A DNA stretch of 14,829 bases from the NCBI RefSeq assembly GCF_000972705.2, contig NZ_LATL02000277.1, positions 1-14,829 on the forward strand, read 5' to 3'. The translations under genes were made by a program, and so were the position numbers. This stretch comes from Limnoraphis robusta CS-951 (GTDB lineage Bacteria > Cyanobacteriota > Cyanobacteriia > Cyanobacteriales > Microcoleaceae). Positions 7,547-14,332 of the stretch are shown here, one piece after another; within the stretch, counting starts at the first letter, position 1, and each line of letters begins with the position of its first letter. The notes beneath the pieces were generated by a model that was not told the DNA's origin, made no database searches, and worked only from the letters and a program-made list of their open reading frames with translations.

Positions 7547-8957
7547 AGATCAATCACTTCAAGAACTCGAAGCCAGTATACAGAAAATAATTGATGCCGA
7601 TACCGAGAATTTTCAGGAATTAGCTGAATTAGCTGATTTGAATCTCCAAACTGATTTCGTTAATGCAGACTTACACGGTACTGATTTAAGCGGTTTGAAC
7701 CTCGATGAAGCCGACCTCAGTCGAGCCGACCTCAGAGGAGCCGACCTCAGAGGAGCCGACCTCAGTGGAGCCAACCTCATGGAAGCCGACCTCAGAGGAG
7801 CCGACCTCGGTGGAGCCGACCTCGATGAAGCCGACCTCAGTGATGCCAACCTCAGTGATGCCAACCTCTTTGGAGCCAACCTCATAGAAGCCAACCTCAT
7901 TAGAGCCAACCTCAGTGATGCCAACCTCAGTGATGCCAACCTCTTTGGAGCCAACCTCATAGAAGCCAACCTCTTTGGAACCGACCTCAGTAGAGCTAAC
8001 CTTAGTGAAGCCAACCTTAGTGGAGCCAACCTCAGTGATGCCAACCTCTTTGGAACCGACCTCAGTAGAGCTAACCTTAGTGAAGCCAACCTTAGTGAAG
8101 CCAACCTCAGTGAAGCCTACCTTGATGAAGCCAACCTCTTTGGAGCCAACCTCATAGAAGCCAACCTCAGTGAAGCCTATCTCGGTGTAGCCAACCTCAG
8201 TGGAGCCAACCTCAGTGGAGCCAACCTCAGTGGAGCCAACCTCAATGATGCCATCCTCAGTGGAGTTCTCATTGATGAAAATACACAGCTAGAAGCTAAA
8301 TGGAGATTGGTTTGGACAATTGTTAATAGAGAAATTGAGGAGTTAAACCTCGCTGGAGCCGACCTGAGTAGAGCCATCCTCAGTGGAGCCGACCTCAGTG
8401 GAGCCGACCTCAGTAATGCCGACCTCAGTGGAGCCGACCTCAGTGGAGCCGACCTCAGTGGAGCCAACCTCGTAGAAGCCAACCTCAGTGAAGCCAACCT
8501 CAGTGGAGCCAACCTCAGTGGAGCTAACCTCAGTGGAGCGGACCTCAATGATGCCAACCTCAGAGGAGTTCTCATTGATGAAAATACACAGCTAGAAGCT
8601 AAATGGAGATTGGTTTGGACAATTGTTAATAGAGAAATTGAGGAGTTAAACCTCAGTGGAGCCGACCTCAGTGGAGCGGACCTTAGTGGAGCAGACCTTT
8701 TTAGAACCAACCTTTTTAGAACCAACCTTTTTAGAACCAACCTTTTTAGAACCAACCTCAGTGGAGCCAACTTTAGTGAAGCCAACCTCATTAGAGCCAA
8801 CCTCAGTGAAGCCAACCTCAGTGAAGCCAACCTCAGTGGAGCCAACCTCACCAATTCTCGCGTAAGAAATGCACGTTTTAGCAGTAATAGTCTGGGAATG
8901 ACTGAAGAACTCAAACAAGATTTGATCAAACGAGGAGCTATTTTTGATGGGGGTTAA
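7539..8957 (+). CDS. pentapeptide-repeat protein with two WRLVW inserts
   Basis: The 472-residue protein starts with a helical acidic head (1-34) and continues with A(D/N)LxG pentapeptides, which fold as a right-handed quadrilateral beta-helix (four repeats per coil). Block 1 (about 31-245) has about 43 repeats. Block 2 (267-346) and block 3 (368-447) have 16 each, or four coils. Between blocks sits an identical 30-residue insert (242-271 and 343-372) containing LIDENTQLEAKWRLVW and then IVNREIEELNL. It closes with an amphipathic tail (MTEELKQDLIKRGAIF, 454-469). Inserts and tail of this kind recur, as I recall, in cyanobacterial pentapeptide proteins. GGAG at 7528-7531 lies 7 nt before the ATG. 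Four perfect LFRTN repeats (387-406) make one full coil. The cellular role is unknown; some pentapeptide proteins mimic DNA or protect gyrase, but this Asn/Ser-rich surface gives no clear sign of that. Confidence 0.93.
   Translation: MNEDQSLQELEASIQKIIDADTENFQELAELADLNLQTDFVNADLHGTDLSGLNLDEADLSRADLRGADLRGADLSGANLMEADLRGADLGGADLDEADLSDANLSDANLFGANLIEANLIRANLSDANLSDANLFGANLIEANLFGTDLSRANLSEANLSGANLSDANLFGTDLSRANLSEANLSEANLSEAYLDEANLFGANLIEANLSEAYLGVANLSGANLSGANLSGANLNDAILSGVLIDENTQLEAKWRLVWTIVNREIEELNLAGADLSRAILSGADLSGADLSNADLSGADLSGADLSGANLVEANLSEANLSGANLSGANLSGADLNDANLRGVLIDENTQLEAKWRLVWTIVNREIEELNLSGADLSGADLSGADLFRTNLFRTNLFRTNLFRTNLSGANFSEANLIRANLSEANLSEANLSGANLTNSRVRNARFSSNSLGMTEELKQDLIKRGAIFDGG
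7836..7985 (+). repeat. 75-bp higher-order tandem repeat in the pentapeptide array
   Basis: The pattern beginning CTCAGTGATGCC at 7836 recurs at 7911, 75 bp later (five pentapeptides). A neighbouring pattern beginning CTCTTTGGAACC at 7971 recurs at 8046, again 75 bp later. The segment CTCTTTGGAGCCAACC occurs at 7866, 7941 and 8136. The array has therefore expanded in blocks larger than the 15-bp unit. Confidence 0.85.
8262..8351 (+). repeat. 90-bp perfect direct repeat, copy 1 (WRLVW insert)
   Basis: This stretch is identical base for base to 8565-8654, 303 bp (101 codons) downstream. The flanking pentapeptide codons also match closely, with scattered differences, so the duplicated unit was probably the whole 303 bp. 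It encodes residues 242-271 of the pentapeptide protein. Confidence 0.95.
8565..8654 (+). repeat. 90-bp perfect direct repeat, copy 2 (WRLVW insert)
   Basis: This is the second copy of the insert at 8262-8351, with no substitutions even at third positions. It encodes residues 343-372. Perfect identity in a non-repetitive segment points to recent duplication or ongoing gene conversion. Confidence 0.95.
8696..8755 (+). repeat. 4 x 15-bp perfect minisatellite (LFRTN)
   Basis: The unit CCTTTTTAGAACCAA is repeated four times without change at 8696, 8711, 8726 and 8741. It encodes LFRTN four times (residues 387-406), replacing the usual Ser-Gly/Glu-Ala positions with Phe-Arg-Thr. It is a clear slippage product. 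Confidence 0.95.
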
Positions 8958-9083
8958 AGAGAGCGGGTTTTTGTACCAACACGCCCGTTAATATAAGAAT
9001 TCCAACTGTGAAACTTGAATTTTTCTCTGGTATTCGTTGCTCTGATACACTTGAAAAGTTAACCCAAAAGCCAAGATAACAAT

Positions 9084-9449
9084 ATGACTGAAATTATTCT
9101 AGATTCCGAACAAGAAAAGTTATTGCAAGAACAGTTAAAAACGGGTAAATATACAACTGCAAATCAGGTGATTACCGATGCTTTAAAAGCTTTGGCAGAA
9201 AAACAAAATCTTAATCAATCCCGTCAAATTGTAACCCTTATTTCGGGAGAAACGGCACAACAGCTACTCGAAGAAAAAGTTAAAATTATCCGGGAAAGTC
9301 TGCAAAATTCTCAACCAGAACCGCACAATCAAACTTTAGCCGAAGACTTTATAAATTTATGTCAAGAAACCCAAGCTTTACACGCCGATCATCCTTTAAC
9401 CGATGAAGAAATAGCCGAAGAAATAGCGGCTTACCGGGGAGAAAAATGA
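9084..9449 (+). CDS. ParD/CopG-like antitoxin
   Basis: This is a 121-residue protein whose first ~43 residues match the ParD-type ribbon-helix-helix pattern: a short beta strand (EIILDSEQ) for operator DNA contact, then LQEQLKTGKYTTANQVITDALKALAE, the two helices with the conserved GKYxxxxxVIxxAL signature. The rest is acidic and probably disordered until it binds the toxin, ending in LTDEEIAEEIAAYRGEK. It should dimerise, repress its own operon and neutralise the PIN toxin next to it. Its TGA overlaps the toxin ATG (ATGA), giving translational coupling. The ATG lacks a strong ribosome binding site. At 121 residues it is longer than typical ParD (~80). The antitoxin call is made from sequence and gene order. 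Confidence 0.82.
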   Translation: MTEIILDSEQEKLLQEQLKTGKYTTANQVITDALKALAEKQNLNQSRQIVTLISGETAQQLLEEKVKIIRESLQNSQPEPHNQTLAEDFINLCQETQALHADHPLTDEEIAEEIAAYRGEK

Positions 9450-9862
9450 AAGTTGTTATCGATACTAATATTTTGGTATCTGCGGCTATCTCTGGAAGAA
9501 AACCCGAAGCTGTGATTAACTGGATTCTCAATCAACCGGATTTTGAATGGATGGTTTCCGAAGAAATTGTAGCAGAGTATCGGGAGGTATTAAATAGACC
9601 CAAGCTAAAATTAACAGAGGTTCAGAAAGAAAAATGGTTGAATTTAATTCGTCGTTCAACAACACTAATTGATGTCTCTATCGAAGTTGATTTTCCCCGA
9701 GATCAAAAAGATGCTAAGTTTATTGCTTGTGCGATCGCTGCCAATGCAGATTTTTTAATTACAGGCGATCGCGATTTTACTGAAATTCAAAGCTTGGGGA
9801 ATACCTTAATTATTTCGGTTTCAGTTTTTGCAGAATTAATGTTAATTAAACCAATACTATAG
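9446..9862 (+). CDS. PIN-domain ribonuclease toxin
   Basis: This is a 138-residue single-domain protein of the PIN_3/COG1569 type, a putative Mg-dependent RNase toxin. The acidic active-site residues are all in place: D6 in the opening VVIDTNILVSA strand, E44 (IVAEYREVL), D89 in RDQKDAKFIACAIAANAD, and D108/D110 in LITGDRDF. It therefore looks intact and active. GGGGAG at 9436-9441 is a good ribosome binding site inside the antitoxin end, 4 nt before the ATG. It overlaps the antitoxin by 4 nt. Two HIP1 octamers sit in its 3' half (9731-9738, 9765-9772). Type II toxin-antitoxin pairs of this kind are common in filamentous cyanobacteria. The RNA target cannot be told from sequence. Confidence 0.88.
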   Translation: MKVVIDTNILVSAAISGRKPEAVINWILNQPDFEWMVSEEIVAEYREVLNRPKLKLTEVQKEKWLNLIRRSTTLIDVSIEVDFPRDQKDAKFIACAIAANADFLITGDRDFTEIQSLGNTLIISVSVFAELMLIKPIL

Positions 9863-9916
9863 CAGTACGCGAATACATTAGGACATTTCTAAATCCTAAA
9901 ACCCCTTCACCGTCTA

Positions 9917-9946
9917 CTGATCCGGTGTTCCCTGATCCGGTGTTCC
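9917..9946. repeat. 2 x 15-bp tandem repeat between toxin and petH
   Basis: CTGATCCGGTGTTCC is present twice in direct succession (9917-9931, 9932-9946), in the 242-bp gap between the convergent toxin and petH genes. It is non-coding and looks like a short slippage product. No function is apparent. Confidence 0.85.
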
Positions 9947-10017
9947 CGATTCAAGTAGCGCTATATGTTCATGGTCGTAAGACGAACAACAGTTTTGATA
10001 CAGTCATCTAATAAAGT

Positions 10018-10047
10018 GGGTGAAGGCTATCAATTAGTCCCTCACCC
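10018..10047 (-). terminator. candidate terminator downstream of petH
   Basis: The arms GGGTGAAGG (10018-10026) and CCCTCACCC (10039-10047) pair at 8 of 9 positions around a 12-nt loop, 58 bp past the petH stop codon. On the minus strand the stem is followed by ACTTTATT, a weak U-tail. It lies between convergent genes and could serve either one, although the plus-strand side has no T-run. Confidence 0.4.
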
Positions 10048-10104
10048 CAAACAGAATTAACTCACAGAAATTTGAATCCCATCAAAAGCTGCTAACGTGA
10101 AAAA

Positions 10105-11331
<1,227 letters not shown>

Positions 11332-11361
11332 TTACAATACCGAGCGATTCACCTACAGAAT

Positions 11362-11377
11362 GTGACATATAAATCAC
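11362..11377. promoter_or_regulatory. palindromic site GTGA-N8-TCAC upstream of petH
   Basis: GTGA (11362-11365) and TCAC (11374-11377) form a CRP/FNR-family-style dyad with an AT-rich 8-nt centre, about 45-61 nt before the petH start codon. NtcA, which regulates petH in several cyanobacteria, prefers GTA-N8-TAC, so this site would be non-canonical. CRP-type SyCRP1 sites (TGTGA-N6-TCACA) have a shorter spacer. Binding by either is a guess. Confidence 0.25.
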
Positions 11378-11518
11378 TTTAAGCCATTCTTAAGGTGGTG
11401 TTCTTCCACGAAATACCACGACTATTATCCAGTAAGTGTAACTGCTCACTCAGACAAGAGTCGCTTTTTTTGTTAGACTTTTAATCATTTTACGGTAAAT
11501 AGTGGACAGTGAAACGGG

Positions 11519-12721
11519 TCACTGGTCACTGTAAATTCGCCCTCGCCATTGAGTTGGCTTGCGGTTCGCCGAAACAAACAATCGCACCACCGCCAACGGG
11601 TCAGCAAATGGAGACAGCCAAAATATCCATTTTCCTTGAGCAACAGACAAATCGTAAGCTGAAGCGATCGCACCACACAAAGCAAACCGAACCGTGATCC
11701 AGAATAAATTTAAACCCAGTAAGACCCCGATCAAGGGATTGGATAAAGGTAAAAATCCCCAACATCCCAGACTCAACAACAAAATCGGTAAAGGTAAACC
11801 TTGAACTGCTAAAAGTAATCCTAAATCTCCCCACAGTTGCCCCACAGAGGAAGCATCCTTGAGATCCAGCGATCGCCCCCATCCAGACCAGGTATCCCAA
11901 AAACCATCATACATTCTGACTTTCAGTAAATTCGCCCCATCGAGAAACCCAACTTTAAATCCCTTCGCGGCTACATTACGAGCGAGAGTCACATCATCAC
12001 AAAAAGAACGACTTGCACTGGTGTAGCCGTTCATCGCTTCTAGAACCTCACGCCGACAGAGAAAACATTGACCATTCGCCATCACCCGTTCCGGACTATT
12101 GGGGTTGGTATCCGGCGGCCCAAAACGATAAATCAACGTCATCAACAGTGCAGGTTGTAGCCACAATTCCCCCGGATATTTCAGAATAAACCGACAAGAT
12201 AGAGAAATTAAATCATAACCTTGAGCGATCGCCGTTTGTAGGAGAGTTGCAGCTAAAGCCGGACTCGGTTGAGTATCTGCATCAATTCCCAATACCCATT
12301 CACTTTTTGGGGAACTGTGGAGAAAACCCGTGTGTAAAGCCCAAGGTCGTCCTACCCAACCGGAGGGCAAGGGATCATCGGTGATCAGACGAAATCGAGG
12401 ATCACGCTGGGCTTTCGCCTGCACCATTTCGCGAGTGCCATCCGTTGAACAACTATCGACAATCAAAATTTCCCGTACTTCATAGCTTTGACGACTCAAC
12501 CCCGATAAACAGGGCGAAATGCGTTCAGCTTCGTTCAAAGTGGGGACAACAATACTCACCGTTCCCAATAAATCAGGGGTTGGGGGATGAGCTTGCAATA
12601 GAAAACGACGGTTAAGAGCCTTAAATAAACGAGACAGAACAATAGCCGTAGCCGGAATTTGTACAATCAGGATCAATAAAGCCAGAGCGCCGATCCAGAC
12701 AGATAAGAAGTCATTGGTCAT
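11519..12721 (-). CDS. cruG: carotenoid 2'-O-glycosyltransferase, GT2 family
   Basis: CruG transfers a sugar to the 2'-hydroxyl of myxol-type carotenoids, the last step in making myxoxanthophyll. The 400-residue protein has an N-terminal membrane helix (~8-32), a GT-A fold of family 2 starting VSIVVPTLNEAERI (55-68), VDSCSTDG (88-95), the metal/nucleotide-sugar DAD motif (147-149), a CDD acid motif as catalytic base candidate (241-243) and a GWGRSLDLKD segment (280-289). Hydrophobic helices follow at ~299-350 and ~366-382. The specific CruG call rests on the fold plus the neighbouring cruF, with the same order and direction as the pathway; GT2 enzymes alone cannot be told apart reliably. The start ATG has no evident ribosome binding site. 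Three HIP1 octamers lie inside (11664, 11869, 12225). The last codons contain a GTCACTG direct repeat that also forms part of a hairpin (11506-11532). Confidence 0.88.
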   Translation of the reverse strand: MTNDFLSVWIGALALLILIVQIPATAIVLSRLFKALNRRFLLQAHPPTPDLLGTVSIVVPTLNEAERISPCLSGLSRQSYEVREILIVDSCSTDGTREMVQAKAQRDPRFRLITDDPLPSGWVGRPWALHTGFLHSSPKSEWVLGIDADTQPSPALAATLLQTAIAQGYDLISLSCRFILKYPGELWLQPALLMTLIYRFGPPDTNPNSPERVMANGQCFLCRREVLEAMNGYTSASRSFCDDVTLARNVAAKGFKVGFLDGANLLKVRMYDGFWDTWSGWGRSLDLKDASSVGQLWGDLGLLLAVQGLPLPILLLSLGCWGFLPLSNPLIGVLLGLNLFWITVRFALCGAIASAYDLSVAQGKWIFWLSPFADPLAVVRLFVSANRKPTQWRGRIYSDQ

Positions 12722-13024
12722 TGAAAATTGATTTCGCCCATTAACACTTCAGAAAACAGATCTCTATCAGAAAGAACGGATGGGCGTCAGTGCGAACACA
12801 GTAGAATTCTAGTCTTTCTCGGATAGAGTCAATCCGTTTTTCCGCTAAAAATCTGTTTCTTCTGAAGATGCTTGCAAATTTAGCACAGAAGGGGACAGGC
12901 TTACTAAAGAGGGACTCCAATCAGTAAGGATGCTGTCGCCGGACTCTTCGCTATTAACAGAAAGACGATTGATTCATTGCTTGTCCCCTGACGTAGATAG
13001 AATTCCCCCCAAACAGATGCAGGC
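12722..13024. other. 303-bp gap between cruF and cruG
   Basis: No gene is visible on either strand; the minus-strand frame at 12904-13176 mostly overlaps cruF out of frame. The cruG-proximal half holds the interrupted inverted repeat described separately. The other half has a GGGGACA (12891-12897) / TGTCCCC (12982-12988) pair 84 nt apart and nothing else recognisable. The gap is unusually large for two genes of one pathway in the same direction. Confidence 0.6.
12747..12867. repeat. ~120-bp interrupted inverted repeat between cruF and cruG
   Basis: The outer arm CTTCAGAAAACAGAT (12747-12761) pairs with 12851-12867, with two bulged bases. Further in, CTCTATC (12762-12768) pairs with GATAGAG (12822-12828), and AGAAAGA (12769-12775) with TCTTTCT (12813-12819). 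The right arm carries about 22 extra bases (12829-12850) that also hold ATCCGTT, complementary to AACGGAT at 12775-12781. The outline suits a miniature transposable element or a large RNA hairpin in the cruF-cruG transcript. No target duplication was identified with certainty. Confidence 0.6.
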
Positions 13025-13969
13025 TTATTTTGCCAAAATCTCAGCCGGAGTGCGGGGAATGTCAGAGGGAGGCGAGTCAACAGAAGCAGGTTCGCTGGGC
13101 AAATCTTTGACAGTGGGTAATGTCGGCCCGCCGGCAGTCCACCAGAAAACACAAGCCGGAATGACACCCAAGGCAATACTCAGACTTACCGGGAACAAGA
13201 ACCGTGCATCTAGAGAAAAAACCGTGATTGCCGCTCCGAAAACGAAGTTTGTCAAATAGACGATTAAAGGTAAAGTCAATTGAGGGCGAGATAAGACAAT
13301 CGGGACTCGTCGCCACAAAATAGCGCCAACACTCATAAACACAGCCGCCGTTCCCATCCATCCGATGAGGTTGCGGTAGGGCATTCCAAAAAATTCACCA
13401 ACTTCTTGGAACTCCCAGAATTTTACAGGAGCTTGACTCATTGCCGGATCGAGAACTAAACCCCAAGCCGTTAACAAAATAGCGCTCATTGCTAAAGCCG
13501 CCCAGTGACGGAACCAGCTTGAACCGACAACTACTTTGAAACCTGTTCGGGCTAATAGATAACAAGTTAGCCCCATGTAAAACCAAGACAGGGGAATGGT
13601 AAACGGAACTAAGCCGCCAATCTTATAGCCTAAACCACTGAGGTATTGATAGTGACCAAAGGGAAATCCGGTACTGGTCCCTAACAATTCACTGCCCAAG
13701 GATAAGAACACCGCAGGTAACATGAATGTAGCAGTTGCCCACAATCCTAGAGTTCGGTAAGCGTATAACGCAACGGCGATCGCACCAAAAACGATATAAG
13801 CAACTCCGCCACCTGCCATACTCCACCCGAAAACCGTCTGGCCAAAGGCGGGTAAGTTAGCAATGATTTGGGGATTAGGTAGAACAATTAACAGTCCGGC
13901 CAAGCCAAACAGGGTTGAGATTACATGGATAGTTAGAAAAAATCGTTCAGCAATTATAAGTTGCTTCAT
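13025..13969 (-). CDS. cruF: carotenoid 1',2'-hydratase CruF
   Basis: CruF adds water across the 1',2' double bond of the psi end of gamma-carotene-type substrates, feeding myxol synthesis; it belongs to the Caroten_synth/DUF422 integral membrane family. The 314-residue protein has about seven hydrophobic helices (e.g. ~11-30, 46-70, 76-95, 119-140, 155-173, 201-219, 232-251, 259-278) and the family signature SELLGTSTGFPFG followed by GLGYKIGGLVPFTIPLSWF (93-130). GLVLDPAM (170-177) and GMPYRNLIGW (195-204) are also present, and the C-terminus is a short Pro/Ser-rich tail. The start was set at ATG 13969, which has GAGGAG four bases upstream; an in-frame TTG at 13981 would add four residues but overlaps that ribosome binding site. 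CruG, which uses the downstream product, follows in the same direction. HIP1 at 13776. Confidence 0.92.
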   Translation of the reverse strand: MKQLIIAERFFLTIHVISTLFGLAGLLIVLPNPQIIANLPAFGQTVFGWSMAGGGVAYIVFGAIAVALYAYRTLGLWATATFMLPAVFLSLGSELLGTSTGFPFGHYQYLSGLGYKIGGLVPFTIPLSWFYMGLTCYLLARTGFKVVVGSSWFRHWAALAMSAILLTAWGLVLDPAMSQAPVKFWEFQEVGEFFGMPYRNLIGWMGTAAVFMSVGAILWRRVPIVLSRPQLTLPLIVYLTNFVFGAAITVFSLDARFLFPVSLSIALGVIPACVFWWTAGGPTLPTVKDLPSEPASVDSPPSDIPRTPAEILAK

Positions 13970-14270
13970 GGAACTCCTCAAGAAAATGTAAAATTCAAAT
14001 GACGCTCTTTATTAGTTTACAAATCTTTAACAAAATTAAATGAAAGTTGTGATTACTTCTGAGTGATCCCCATAAGCAATCACTAGACGCAAGTTTAACC
14101 CATGATCTTGATTTGCCTTGATTTGAATCCCTTTTCCCGATCGGTTTTTTAGGGGTTGGCGGCAAATTAAATAAAATTTAGTGATAGATTTCAAGAGTCA
14201 CTTTTAAAAAATTTATTGGATCGGCGACAAAGAATAGACAAAGTTACCAACTTATGATATGTATCTGGAT

Positions 14271-14301
14271 TTGAGAGCCAAGTCTCCGAATCCACTAAAA
14301 T
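14271..14301 (+). promoter_or_regulatory. candidate promoter of the right-end gene
   Basis: TTGAGA (14271-14276) and TAAAAT (14296-14301) are spaced 19 nt apart, with about 30 nt from the -10 box to the ATG at 14333. The -10 hexamer is good, the spacer is long. It overlaps the perfect dyad at 14291-14308. Confidence 0.33.
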
Positions 14302-14308
14302 AAGTGGA
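14291..14308. promoter_or_regulatory. perfect dyad TCCACT-N6-AGTGGA, possible operator
   Basis: Six-base arms (14291-14296 and 14303-14308) flank AAAATA and cover the candidate -10 box, the right place for a repressor site. It could instead form a small hairpin in the mRNA leader. The regulator is unknown. Confidence 0.35.
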
Positions 14309-14332
14309 GTTTAATTGGGCAAGAGGAGAGTC

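Larger units (their letters stand above)
13970..14332. other. divergent intergenic region between cruF and the membrane protein gene
   Basis: No gene is present. The region must hold both divergent promoters. On the cruF side there is the GAGGAG ribosome binding site and AT-rich sequence (13981-14045), plus a GTGATT (14049-14054) / AATCAC (14078-14083) dyad. In the middle lies CCGATCGG followed by six T (14137-14150), and a direct repeat CTTGATTTG (14107, 14117). No clear promoter for cruF could be assigned. Confidence 0.55.

Noticed and set aside
7680..8860. CRISPR-like or satellite appearance of the dense direct repeats.
   Set aside because: There are no unique spacers; the repeats are codons of a pentapeptide protein with a 15-bp period.
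7613..8929. Long open frames antisense to, and in another forward frame of, the pentapeptide gene (repeats of LASLRLA and EPTSVEPTS type).
   Set aside because: A 15-bp repeat without stop codons in any frame opens all frames at once. Only the A(D/N)LxG frame has a ribosome binding site, a non-repetitive head and a tail.
11506..11532. ACAGTGA/TCACTGT hairpin at the cruG stop as a terminator.
   Set aside because: The stem lies over the last cruG codons and no U-run follows on the minus strand. It stems partly from a GTCACTG direct repeat.
12904..13361. Frames of 90-109 codons overlapping the 3' end of cruF on both strands.
   Set aside because: They overlap well-conserved cruF coding sequence out of frame or antisense, without start signals.
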